This document shows positions 16,187-22,943 of a stretch of 27,186 nucleotides of DNA, piece after piece (positions within the stretch are counted from its first letter, which is position 1; each line of letters begins with the position of its first letter). The DNA lies in assembly GCA_900553685.1 (NCBI GenBank), contig USEI01000019.1, forward strand, positions 1 through 27,186, in the 5' to 3' direction. Source of the stretch: an uncultured Clostridium sp. Its GTDB lineage: Bacteria > Bacillota > Clostridia > TANB77 > CAG-508. Position numbers and translations under genes: made by a program. The notes under the pieces are model-generated. The model was not told the DNA's origin. It ran no database searches and worked only from the letters and a program-made list of their open reading frames with translations.

Positions 16187-18001
16187 ATGGAATATGAAGA
16201 AATTGTAACTGCATATAAAAATGGAAGTTTAGATATATCTGATTTTAAAAAGAAATTAGATATTGCTAGACCTTTAAAAGGACGTCCAAAATATAGAGCT
16301 GTAGATAAAATAGGAGAAAATTTCTTTGTTTTAAGGCAAGTAACTAATTTGTTAAGTATGCCTAGAATTCCGGAAAAAGCAGAAGCTTTTGAAAAAGACT
16401 TAGAAATTTTACTTAACGAATATTATACAAATTTAATAAATTCAATAAGAGATGCGAAAGCATGGAAATATATGGGGCTAGTTCCTTCAGAATATTCATT
16501 AGAAAAATTTGAAAATCTTTCTAATGCTCAAAAATTTGCTATAATACGTGAATTAATGAAAAAATATTATAGATTTTTAGATATACAAAAAATAGCAGAC
16601 ATGAGGGATTCTTTTAAGGCAGATGAAAAATTTACGGATGAAGATGTACGTGCTTTATTGTTTCTTAATCAGATGTATAATGCGTTTGAAAACAAAAATA
16701 TAAGAGAAGAATTTTTCTGTTTTGATAAGTCTTTTTTAATGTCATTAATGAACTTTAAAAAAAGTAAAAAACTGAGAATTGAAGACTATATGAAAGAAAA
16801 AGAGAGTTCTGTAAAAGGTAGAGAACGAAAAATATATGCAGATTATAAAATATATTCAAACTATTTTTCTACAGAAGATTATAGAGATATAATTGAAAAT
16901 TTGATGCTTGTAAAAAAGACTTTAAATAAACCATTTGGAAAAATAATAGAATATTATTCAGATATGTCAGAATCAGAATCTGAACAAAAAGATTTGATAG
17001 AGTTCGAAGAAAAACTAAAAGATTTAGAAAAAAGGTATGCAGAAATGAATTCTTTAAAAATAGAATCAGAAAAATTAAGAAGAATAAAAGAAATAGAAGA
17101 ATTAAGACAAAAGCAATTAGAAGAAAGTAGAAAACGTGCTGAAGATTTTGAAAAAAGACAAAGAAAAGCTGTAGAAGAATTGAAAAAAGTTCAAGAAAAG
17201 GCCGAACGCGATAGGATAATTGGCAAAACAGAAGGTTCTACAGGAAAGATGGAACAAGAGGTTATTTCTCAAGAGAAAAAAGTAGCAGCAAGGGAAATAG
17301 TAAAGCCATTAATATTTTTTTGGTTTGGTAAAGATAATATAAGTTTGACAAAAGATATTGGCACAAGAAAGGTAAATGAATTTTTTAAAAGTTTAAAAGC
17401 TTATGAAGACAAAACAGGTATAAGATTGAGTCTTTTTATGGTAACAAATGCAAATCAATTTACAACTCAAAATAGAGTAAAAGAGCTTCAAAAAAAGGCA
17501 GAAGATTATGAAATGCCTAGACTTGTTGAAGGTGCTTTAGGTGGATATGGTACATTTAAAATCGATAAGAATGGTAATGTAATAGATATTGCTAAAATGT
17601 CTTTTGAGAATCGAGAAAAAATAAAAAAACTTTTAGAAAGAACACTAAGATTTAGTTTACCAACAGAATTGATAGATGAAACTGAAGAAAATTATTTAAG
17701 ATATGAGTTTACAGACAAAAAAGATGCTTCAATAGATATTAGATATTTGCAAGCAATGGCAGGAAGATTACTTAAAGATGAGAAAGTAAAGTCGCAACCA
17801 TTAAAGTTTGTTCCTTATATAGAAAAAAATAGAGCAGGTATAGATGTATTACTTGCTTCACAATATAAAGGATTATCACAACTTGCAGATTATTATAAGG
17901 CTAAGTATCATTTAGCAAGTGGAAAAGGCTTCCAGGTAAGTACAAGCTCAATTGATGAATTTTTAACTAAAACTTTAAATGAAAATGGAGAAAGAGAATA
18001 A
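16187..18001 (+). CDS. Unrecognised coiled-coil protein co-transcribed with pcrA, 604 aa
   Basis: I do not recognise this protein. Three parts are visible. The first is an N-terminal helical region (1-250) with a basic patch near residue 30 (RPLKGRPKYR). The second is a long charged coiled coil at about 255-350 (repeated Glu/Lys/Arg with KLRRIKEIEELRQKQ). The third is an alpha/beta C-terminal half from about 370 (PLIFFWFGKDN, LSLFMVTNAN, LVEGALGGYGTFKIDKNGNVI). The C-terminal half is loosely reminiscent of a HAD-type fold, but the catalytic DxD is absent where motif I would be. There is no signal peptide or membrane span. It starts 12 bases after pcrA with a weak ribosome-binding site (AGAAAG), so it is probably made with PcrA and may serve DNA repair or nucleoid functions; that is inference from the operon only. 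Confidence 0.65.
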   Translation: MEYEEIVTAYKNGSLDISDFKKKLDIARPLKGRPKYRAVDKIGENFFVLRQVTNLLSMPRIPEKAEAFEKDLEILLNEYYTNLINSIRDAKAWKYMGLVPSEYSLEKFENLSNAQKFAIIRELMKKYYRFLDIQKIADMRDSFKADEKFTDEDVRALLFLNQMYNAFENKNIREEFFCFDKSFLMSLMNFKKSKKLRIEDYMKEKESSVKGRERKIYADYKIYSNYFSTEDYRDIIENLMLVKKTLNKPFGKIIEYYSDMSESESEQKDLIEFEEKLKDLEKRYAEMNSLKIESEKLRRIKEIEELRQKQLEESRKRAEDFEKRQRKAVEELKKVQEKAERDRIIGKTEGSTGKMEQEVISQEKKVAAREIVKPLIFFWFGKDNISLTKDIGTRKVNEFFKSLKAYEDKTGIRLSLFMVTNANQFTTQNRVKELQKKAEDYEMPRLVEGALGGYGTFKIDKNGNVIDIAKMSFENREKIKKLLERTLRFSLPTELIDETEENYLRYEFTDKKDASIDIRYLQAMAGRLLKDEKVKSQPLKFVPYIEKNRAGIDVLLASQYKGLSQLADYYKAKYHLASGKGFQVSTSSIDEFLTKTLNENGERE

Positions 18002-18032
18002 AGGCATAGCAGATTTTGCTATGTCTTTATTT
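18001..18032 (+). terminator. Terminator of the pcrA operon
   Basis: The stem GGCATAGCA (18003-18011) pairs with TTGCTATGTC (18016-18025) around a loop of about 5 bases, with flanking A-T pairs and a T-rich tail. It starts at the last base of the stop codon. Confidence 0.75.
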
Positions 18033-18117
18033 GTGAGAATTATAGACTTTTAGAAATCTTATAATTTATAATATAATAACAATTCATTTATTTTACATAC
18101 TAAATTTATAATATATA

Positions 18118-19551
18118 TTATATTACATTACTTAATATGCTTGCCATTTGCACACCACTACTAGAAGCCATAATAAGTCCACGAGTTAATCCTCCACCAT
18201 CGCCAATAGAGAATAAACCATTAACACTAGTTTGAAAATTATTATCAATTATTAATTCATTTGAATAGAATTTTATTTCTGCAGCATATAAAAGGTTATC
18301 AGGATGAGCAAATCCAGGAATAACTTTATCCATTGCTTTAATGAATTCTAAAATATCTGTCATAGTTCTGTAACCAATAGCATAAGTAATATCGCCAGCA
18401 ACAGCAGTTTTTAGTGTTGGAATTACACTATTAGTTTTTAAATCTTTTTCCCAAGTACGTTTTCCATCTAATATATCTCCAAGACGTTGAACTAGAACAT
18501 TTCCTTTTCCAAGTTGATTAGCATTTTCAGCAATATTTATGCCATATTTTATTGGTTCTTCAAAAGGATCGCTAAAATGATGTGAGGCAAGAATAGCTAA
18601 ATTAGTATTAGTACTTTTTCTATCTTTATAAGAATGGCCATTTACTAAAGTAAGATTATTATCATAAACTTCATTTGCAACAAAACCACTTGGATTTTGG
18701 CAAAAAGTTCTAACTTTATCTTTATAAGGTGGAAGATGACCAACAAATTTACCTTCATAAAGATATTTATTTATATTTTTCATAGTTGAATCTGGAAGTT
18801 CATATCTAACTCCAATATCAACAATACCAGCACGATTTTTAATAGAATGCTTTTCACACATTTTTGCAAGCCAATCAGCACCTTTTCGTCCAATCCCTAA
18901 AACAACATTTCTAGAAAAATATGAAATTGTGTCAGATGTTTCTAAATTTTCCACAATTACTCCAGAAATTGTGTTATTTTCAATAATTAAATCTTTTGTA
19001 TGAGAATTGAATATAATTTCTATATTATTTTTTAAGAGATAATCTTGTATTTTTTTATATAGCTCATGACTTTTTTCTGTTCCTAAATGTCTAATAGGAC
19101 AGTTAGCTAAAATAATTCCATTTTCTTTTGCTTTTTCTGAAATTTCTTTAATTTCATCTTGATATTCTAACCCTTCAAGCTTAGTATCTGCACCAAATTT
19201 AAGATAAATATTATCTGTATAATACATAAGTTTTTTTGTTTCTTCAACACCGAGATATTTATCTAGAATACCTCCAACTTCAATAGTATCACTATCTTTA
19301 TTTGGTAAAGTAAGTTTTCCATCAGAAAAAGCACCTGCTCCTGAAAATCCACTTGTGATATTACAATAAGGTTTGCATTTTGTACATTTTCCAGTTTTTT
19401 CAACAGGACAGTAGCGTTTTTCAACAGGTTTTCCTTGTTCAATAATAAGGATTTTTTTATTTTTGGCAATTCCAAGTTCGATTAACTCATAAGCTGTAAA
19501 AACTCCACTTGGTCCTGCACCAACAATTATTAAATCATAGTTTTTATTCAA
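18118..19551 (-). CDS. FAD-dependent oxidoreductase, COG2509 type, 477 aa
   Basis: A Rossmann dinucleotide-binding motif GAGPSG lies at residues 11-16 after MNKNYDLIIV. An acidic strand end (IIEQG) follows, then the cysteine-rich stretch CPVEKTGKCTKCKPYC and the GFSGAGAFSDGKLTLP motif typical of this group. The C-terminal FAD motif LFSIGDGGGLTRGLIMASSSG is also present. The group is annotated as uncharacterised FAD-dependent dehydrogenases; substrate unknown. The four cysteines near 48-62 could bind a metal or take part in redox chemistry. The start is placed at TTG 19551, 6 bases after AGGTG. A GTG three codons upstream lies inside that ribosome-binding site and cannot be the start. The gene is convergent with the pcrA operon and single. 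Confidence 0.88.
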   Translation of the reverse strand: MNKNYDLIIVGAGPSGVFTAYELIELGIAKNKKILIIEQGKPVEKRYCPVEKTGKCTKCKPYCNITSGFSGAGAFSDGKLTLPNKDSDTIEVGGILDKYLGVEETKKLMYYTDNIYLKFGADTKLEGLEYQDEIKEISEKAKENGIILANCPIRHLGTEKSHELYKKIQDYLLKNNIEIIFNSHTKDLIIENNTISGVIVENLETSDTISYFSRNVVLGIGRKGADWLAKMCEKHSIKNRAGIVDIGVRYELPDSTMKNINKYLYEGKFVGHLPPYKDKVRTFCQNPSGFVANEVYDNNLTLVNGHSYKDRKSTNTNLAILASHHFSDPFEEPIKYGINIAENANQLGKGNVLVQRLGDILDGKRTWEKDLKTNSVIPTLKTAVAGDITYAIGYRTMTDILEFIKAMDKVIPGFAHPDNLLYAAEIKFYSNELIIDNNFQTSVNGLFSIGDGGGLTRGLIMASSSGVQMASILSNVI

Positions 19552-19604
19552 AATAATCACCTCACAGTATAAATTATATAGAAAATCTACAAAAAATAAA
19601 AGAA

Positions 19605-19633
19605 TTGTTTTTTATTGAAAAATAAGATATAAT
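19605..19633 (+). promoter_or_regulatory. Orphan forward promoter-like sequence
   Basis: TTGTTT (19605-19610) and TATAAT (19628-19633) with a 17-base spacer point into about 130 bases without an ORF, ending at the hairpin 19761-19788. It may drive a small RNA or be an AT-rich coincidence. Confidence 0.35.
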
Positions 19634-19760
19634 AAATGTTAATAATAATTTATTTGTTTTTTTATTTTTAAAGATTAGAATAAAAATTATAAAAATATTG
19701 AAATAAATGTAGAAAGATTTGAAAAATTAATTATTGAATTTTTAATTTTACCTAAAATAT
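19634..19760. other. AT-rich gap without a gene
   Basis: No ORF above 11 codons follows the promoter-like sequence at 19605-19633. The stretch ends in the strong hairpin at 19761-19788, so a short non-coding RNA is possible. No internal fold or family resemblance was seen. Confidence 0.3.
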
Positions 19761-19788
19761 AAATCCTAGTAATTATTACTAGGATTTT
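19761..19788. terminator. Bidirectional hairpin, terminator of the low-complexity gene
   Basis: Bases 19761-19772 (core TCCTAGTAA) pair perfectly with 19776-19787 around a 3-base loop, abutting the stop codon of the minus-strand gene at 19790. T-rich tails follow on both strands. Confidence 0.7.
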
Positions 19789-19789
19789 G

Positions 19790-20437
19790 TTATATACTTC
19801 TATCTTCTTCTGTTTGTTTTTCTTGTGTTTTATTTCCAACATTAATAGTTTCAGGTTTGAGAGAAGATTTATTAACTTCTTTATCTTGAGCTTGTGAAGT
19901 TTTTGTTTTATCTTCTTCTTTTAGTAAATTTTCCTCGTCGACTGTTAAGCTCTCTACCTTTAATTCTTCTGGTTTCTCAGATGATTTTTGTGCATGTGCA
20001 TTACCAACTAATAAATCTGGAGTTGTTGAAACTTTAGCTGTTGTTTTTAAACCAGGTATTTTTCCAGGTATAAATATATTTGGAGCTTGAACAGTTTCTT
20101 TTTCGTTAATATTCAAATCTTTAGATTTAGTTTGCTCATCATTTCCTATTACTATAGTAGAAAAACCATTTTTTATTTCTGGTTCTTTTTTTCTCATAAT
20201 ATTAGACATTCCATTAGAAACAGCTTCAAGAGCTTTACGAAAAGTTGCTCGAATACTCCAAGAATTAAAACTCATATTTGTTGTTTTTACATTATTTCCT
20301 GGACCAAGTCGAGGCCTTGTTAAAGCTGATTTTATTTTGTCAAATAATGATTCTTTAATTTCAAAAGAAGTATCTAAATCATCTTGCATAAAGGTACTGC
20401 TATTTTGAGAATCGTGCTCATTATTTATTTTTCCCAT
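19790..20437 (-). CDS. Low-complexity hydrophilic protein of unknown function, 215 aa
   Basis: I do not recognise it. GGGAGG lies 8 bases before the ATG at 20437, and a promoter-like pair (20498-20470) stands upstream, so expression is likely. A moderately ordered region is visible at residues 28-85, with basic RPRLGPGNNVKTTNMSFNSW and a helix RATFRKALEAVSNGMSNIMRKKEP. The remainder (from about 100) is Lys/Glu/Ser/Thr-rich and probably disordered (KPEELKVESLTVDEENLLKE, QEKQTEEDRSI). There is no signal peptide or membrane span. It could be a scaffold or regulatory protein; neighbours give no hint. Confidence 0.55.
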   Translation of the reverse strand: MGKINNEHDSQNSSTFMQDDLDTSFEIKESLFDKIKSALTRPRLGPGNNVKTTNMSFNSWSIRATFRKALEAVSNGMSNIMRKKEPEIKNGFSTIVIGNDEQTKSKDLNINEKETVQAPNIFIPGKIPGLKTTAKVSTTPDLLVGNAHAQKSSEKPEELKVESLTVDEENLLKEEDKTKTSQAQDKEVNKSSLKPETINVGNKTQEKQTEEDRSI

Positions 20438-20469
20438 AAATTATTCCTCCCTTTATACAATATATTTAT

Positions 20470-20498
20470 ATTTTATATTTAATTTTAAAAAACATCAA
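20470..20498 (-). promoter_or_regulatory. Probable promoter of the low-complexity gene
   Basis: On the minus strand TTGATG (20498-20493) and TAAAAT (20475-20470) are 17 bases apart, 33 bases before the ATG at 20437. In such AT-rich DNA the -10 match is weak evidence. Confidence 0.45.
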
Positions 20499-20544
20499 GT
20501 ATATTAATAGAAATGATATAAAAAAGATATAAAACAAAACTCAA

Positions 20545-20577
20545 AAATAAAAAGATAAACCATATATATGGTTTATC
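20545..20577 (-). terminator. 24-bp perfect palindrome with minus-strand T tail
   Basis: Bases 20554-20577 are a perfect palindrome (half-site GATAAACCATAT). On the minus strand it is followed by TTTTTATTTTTG, which makes it a terminator for leftward transcripts, for example read-through from the 98-residue gene. It also stands 19 bases before the -35 box of the small-RNA promoter and could be an operator. Confidence 0.5.
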
Positions 20578-20596
20578 AGAGTAAAAGGTTAAAAAA

Positions 20597-20625
20597 TTGA
20601 CTTTTATAAAACATTTTATTATAAT
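20597..20625 (+). promoter_or_regulatory. Promoter of the predicted small RNA
   Basis: TTGACT (20597-20602) and TATAAT (20620-20625) with a 17-base spacer. Same boxes and spacing as the opposing promoter at 21169-21141. No ORF follows; transcription would start near 20632. Confidence 0.65.
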
Positions 20626-20655
20626 ATGAATAAGGACATCAAAATTCATTTTGAA

Positions 20656-20672
20656 TTTTGATGTGCTCCGGA
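20656..20672 (+). repeat. Left copy of a 17-bp inverted repeat
   Basis: TTTTGATGTGCTCCGGA, identical to the reverse complement of 21062-21078. The match stops exactly at both edges. It forms the end of the first hairpin and the start of the linker in the small RNA. Confidence 0.85.
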
Positions 20673-20684
20673 ATTTTTTTCGTG

Positions 20685-20738
20685 AAAAGTCTTCCACTGA
20701 TCCCGGCTAGGTTCAGATTTTTAGGAAGACTTTTTTAT
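20685..20738. terminator. Bidirectional terminator shared by the small RNA and the 98-aa gene
   Basis: AAAAGTCTTCC (20685-20695) pairs with GGAAGACTTTT (20724-20734) around a 28-base loop, with T runs on both strands. The loop carries CTAGGTTCAGATT (20707-20719), an inverted near-copy of 21082-21093 in the leader of the 98-residue gene. The large, conserved-looking loop suggests more than termination. Confidence 0.7.
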
Positions 20739-20743
20739 TTGTT

Positions 20744-21040
20744 TTATATAAACTCGTCGAGCATAGCATAAAGCTCTAAGATCTTGTTGTCATATCTATT
20801 GTATTCAGCAAGGTAAGCAAACAAGGTTTCATTAACTTCAATTATTGATTTTTGTAAGTATCTTTTAGTACGGATGGTAGTAGATTGTTTGTATTCTCTG
20901 ACTAAAGCTTCAACAGCTTCTTTAATAAGTAAATAATTAAGTTCTTTATCTTGTCTTTTTATGTCTTCACTTTTTATGGTTTCAATGTGTTTTTGAATTA
21001 AATGGTTTATAATTTGTATTTCTTTTATATTTTTTTCCAT
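20744..21040 (-). CDS. Small helical protein of unknown function within an inverted-repeat locus, 98 aa
   Basis: I do not recognise the protein. It is predicted all-helical and strongly charged, with a basic middle (VREYKQSTTIRTKRYLQKS, about 47-65) flanked by acidic or hydrophobic helices (NETLFAYLAEYNRYDNKILELYAMLDEFI). That would suit nucleic-acid binding, but this is inference. There is no signal peptide or membrane span. A consensus-like promoter (21169-21141) gives an unusually long leader of about 95 bases ending in GGAGGAGTG, 7 bases before the ATG. The leader contains TTTTGATGTGCTCCGGA and CTAGTTCAGATT, both repeated in the convergent small RNA at 20632-20738. Transcription ends at the shared terminator or reads on to the palindrome at 20577-20554, in which case the transcript would be antisense to the whole small RNA. 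Confidence 0.7.
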   Translation of the reverse strand: MEKNIKEIQIINHLIQKHIETIKSEDIKRQDKELNYLLIKEAVEALVREYKQSTTIRTKRYLQKSIIEVNETLFAYLAEYNRYDNKILELYAMLDEFI

Positions 21041-21061
21041 TGTACATCACTCCTCCAATAA

Positions 21062-21093
21062 TCCGGAGCACATCAAAACCCAATCTGAACTAG
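21062..21093 (-). promoter_or_regulatory. Structured leader segment with motifs shared with the small RNA
   Basis: On the minus strand the leader reads CTAGTTCAGATT (21093-21082), GGG, then TTTTGATGTGCTCCGGA (21078-21062). CTCC within the second motif can pair with the GGAG of the ribosome-binding site 8 bases later, so the motif could hide the start region. A hairpin GTTTGA-GTAA-TCAAAC (21132-21117) opens the leader. Confidence 0.5.
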
Positions 21094-21140
21094 AAATCCT
21101 TATTCAATTTTCAATAGTTTGATTACTCAAACATATACAT

Positions 21141-21169
21141 ATTATACCACTTTCGTTTACATAAGTCAA
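21141..21169 (-). promoter_or_regulatory. Promoter of the 98-aa gene
   Basis: On the minus strand TTGACT (21169-21164) and TATAAT (21146-21141) are 17 bases apart; predicted transcription start near 21134. Confidence 0.8.
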
Positions 21170-21227
21170 AAAAATAATAATTAAACAAATAAGAATGATG
21201 GAATATAACATAATTTTCACAAAATAT

Positions 21228-21256
21228 TTGAAATATAAATAAAAATAAGGTATAAT
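21228..21256 (+). promoter_or_regulatory. Promoter of the ABC-F gene
   Basis: TTGAAA (21228-21233) and TATAAT (21251-21256) with a 17-base spacer, 32 bases before the ATG. Confidence 0.75.
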
Positions 21257-21288
21257 AATATGGTTAAAATAATTAGGAGGTTTAAAAA

Positions 21289-22875
21289 ATGCTTTTATCA
21301 AATGGTGTAACATTAAGATTTGGAAAAAGAGTACTTTTTGAAGACGTAACTATTAAATTTACAAAAGGAAATTGCTATGGTTTAATAGGAGCTAATGGTG
21401 CAGGAAAATCAACTTTTCTAAAAATTTTATCAGGAGAAATAGAACCTAACAAAGGCGAAGTTATTTTGGATAAAGGTGAAAGATTATCTGTTTTAAAGCA
21501 AGATCACTATGCTTTTGAAGGATATACAGTTATAGATACTGTTATGATGGGAAACAGTGAACTTTATAAAATAATGAAAGAAAAAGATGCTATATATTCT
21601 AAACCGGATTTTTCAGAAGAAGATGGTATGAAGGCTGCAAAACTTGAAGAAAGATTTGCTGAGCTAGATGGTTGGAATGCAGAATCCGATGCTGCTAAGC
21701 TTTTAAATGATTTAGGAATAGATACAGATTTACATTATAAATATATGAGTGAAATAGAGGCTAAAGATAAAGTTAAAGTACTTTTAGCACAGGCATTGTT
21801 TGGAAATCCAGATGTTCTTTTATTAGATGAACCTACTAATGATTTGGATATAAAAACTATTAATTGGTTACAAGATTTCCTAATTGATTTTGAAAATACA
21901 GTAATTGTTGTATCTCATGATAGATACTTTTTAAATAAAGTTTGTACACATATAGCAGATGTAGATTTTGGAAAAATTAAAGTATATCCTGGAAATTATG
22001 ACTTCTGGTATGAATCAAGTCAACTTGCATTAAAACAAATGAAAGAAGCAAATAAGAAAAAAGAAGAAAGAATTAAGGAACTTCAAGATTTTATTGCTAG
22101 ATTTAGTGCAAATGCTTCAAAGTCAAAACAAGCTACTTCTAGAAAAAAATCTTTAGAGAAAATTGAATTAGAGGAAATAAAACCTTCTAACAGAAAATAT
22201 CCTTATATAGATTTTAAACCAGATAGAGAGCCAGGAAAAGAAATTTTAGAAGTTAAAAATATATCAAAAACCATAAATGGAGAAAAAATTTTAGATAATA
22301 TTAGTTTTACAGTAAAAAGAGAAGATAAAATAGCTCTTTTGTCAGATAATGAAATTGCAAAAACTGTTTTATTCCAGATAATTGCTGGAGAAATGGAGCC
22401 AGATGATGGAGAGTTAATCTGGGGTACAACAATAACGAAAGATTATTTCCCAAAAGATAATAATTATTTATTTAATCAAGATTTAAGTATTACAGATTGG
22501 CTTCGTCAGTATTCAAAAGACCCAGATGAAACTTATGTAAGAAGCTTTTTAGGAAGAATGTTATTTTCTGGAGAAGAGGCATTAAAAAAAGTAGAAGTAC
22601 TTTCGGGAGGAGAAAAAGTAAGATGCGTACTTTCAAAATTAATGCTTTCAGGAGCCAACTTTTTAATATTTGATGAACCAACTAATCATTTAGATATGGA
22701 ATCAATTACAGCACTAAATGATGGAATGAAAAAATATAAAGGAATACTATTATTTACATCGCATGATCATCAACTAACACAGACTGTTGCAAATAAAATA
22801 ATAGATATTAGTAATAATAATGTTATAGTAAGAGAATGTACTTATGATGAATATTTAGAAGAACAAAGCAAATAA
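21289..22875 (+). CDS. ABC-F family ATPase, YbiT/COG0488 type, 528 aa
   Basis: A soluble twin-ATPase protein of the ABC-F class, whose members act on ribosomes and lack transmembrane domains. NBD1 has Walker A GANGAGKS (34-41) and Walker B LLLDEPTNDLD (D180, E181), but the signature LSGGQ is replaced by SEIEAKDK (154-161). An interdomain linker of mixed charge follows (about 245-300). NBD2 has a degenerate Walker A SDNEIAKT (352-359), an intact signature LSGGEK (438-443) and Walker B LIFDEPTNHLD (D462, E463). In a head-to-tail dimer this leaves one complete ATP site (Walker A1 plus signature 2) and one degenerate site. From memory, related clostridial proteins show similar substitutions, so it is probably a subfamily trait. 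AGGAGG precedes the ATG. Antibiotic protection is not indicated. Confidence 0.9.
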   Translation: MLLSNGVTLRFGKRVLFEDVTIKFTKGNCYGLIGANGAGKSTFLKILSGEIEPNKGEVILDKGERLSVLKQDHYAFEGYTVIDTVMMGNSELYKIMKEKDAIYSKPDFSEEDGMKAAKLEERFAELDGWNAESDAAKLLNDLGIDTDLHYKYMSEIEAKDKVKVLLAQALFGNPDVLLLDEPTNDLDIKTINWLQDFLIDFENTVIVVSHDRYFLNKVCTHIADVDFGKIKVYPGNYDFWYESSQLALKQMKEANKKKEERIKELQDFIARFSANASKSKQATSRKKSLEKIELEEIKPSNRKYPYIDFKPDREPGKEILEVKNISKTINGEKILDNISFTVKREDKIALLSDNEIAKTVLFQIIAGEMEPDDGELIWGTTITKDYFPKDNNYLFNQDLSITDWLRQYSKDPDETYVRSFLGRMLFSGEEALKKVEVLSGGEKVRCVLSKLMLSGANFLIFDEPTNHLDMESITALNDGMKKYKGILLFTSHDHQLTQTVANKIIDISNNNVIVRECTYDEYLEEQSK

Positions 22876-22881
22876 TATAAG

Positions 22882-22915
22882 AAGGAAAAGAGCAAAGTTC
22901 TCTTTTCCTTTTTTA
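22882..22915 (+). terminator. Terminator after the ABC-F gene
   Basis: AAGGAAAAGAG (22882-22892) pairs with CTCTTTTCCTT (22900-22910) around a 7-base loop, followed by a T run. Confidence 0.85.
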
Positions 22916-22943
22916 AAATAAAATTTAAATAAAAGAGGAAATT

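Larger units (their letters stand above)
20632..20738 (+). ncRNA. Predicted structured small RNA, about 105 nt
   Basis: Between a good promoter and a good terminator lies no ORF but strong structure. A perfect 13-bp hairpin (20636-20648 with 20652-20664, 3-base loop) opens it. A linker containing GCTCCGGAATTTTTTTCG follows, then the terminator hairpin with a 28-base loop holding CCCGGCTAGGTTCAGATT. The linker and loop are GC-richer than the surroundings, as usual for RNA genes in AT-rich genomes. Two segments, 20656-20672 and 20707-20719, recur (the second with one base difference) in the leader of the 98-residue gene on the opposite strand, in the same sense within each RNA. I do not recognise an RNA family. 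Ends are estimated from promoter spacing and the T run. Confidence 0.5.

Noticed and set aside
19263..19475. Second minus-strand ORF inside the FAD oxidoreductase
   Set aside because: Out of frame with strongly conserved flavoprotein motifs; a shadow.
20689..20731. tRNA-like piece: 7-bp GTCTTCC/GGAAGAC stem with a GGTTCAGATT that recalls a T-loop
   Set aside because: Only about 43 bases, no D or anticodon arm and no room for one; the T runs on both sides fit a bidirectional terminator.
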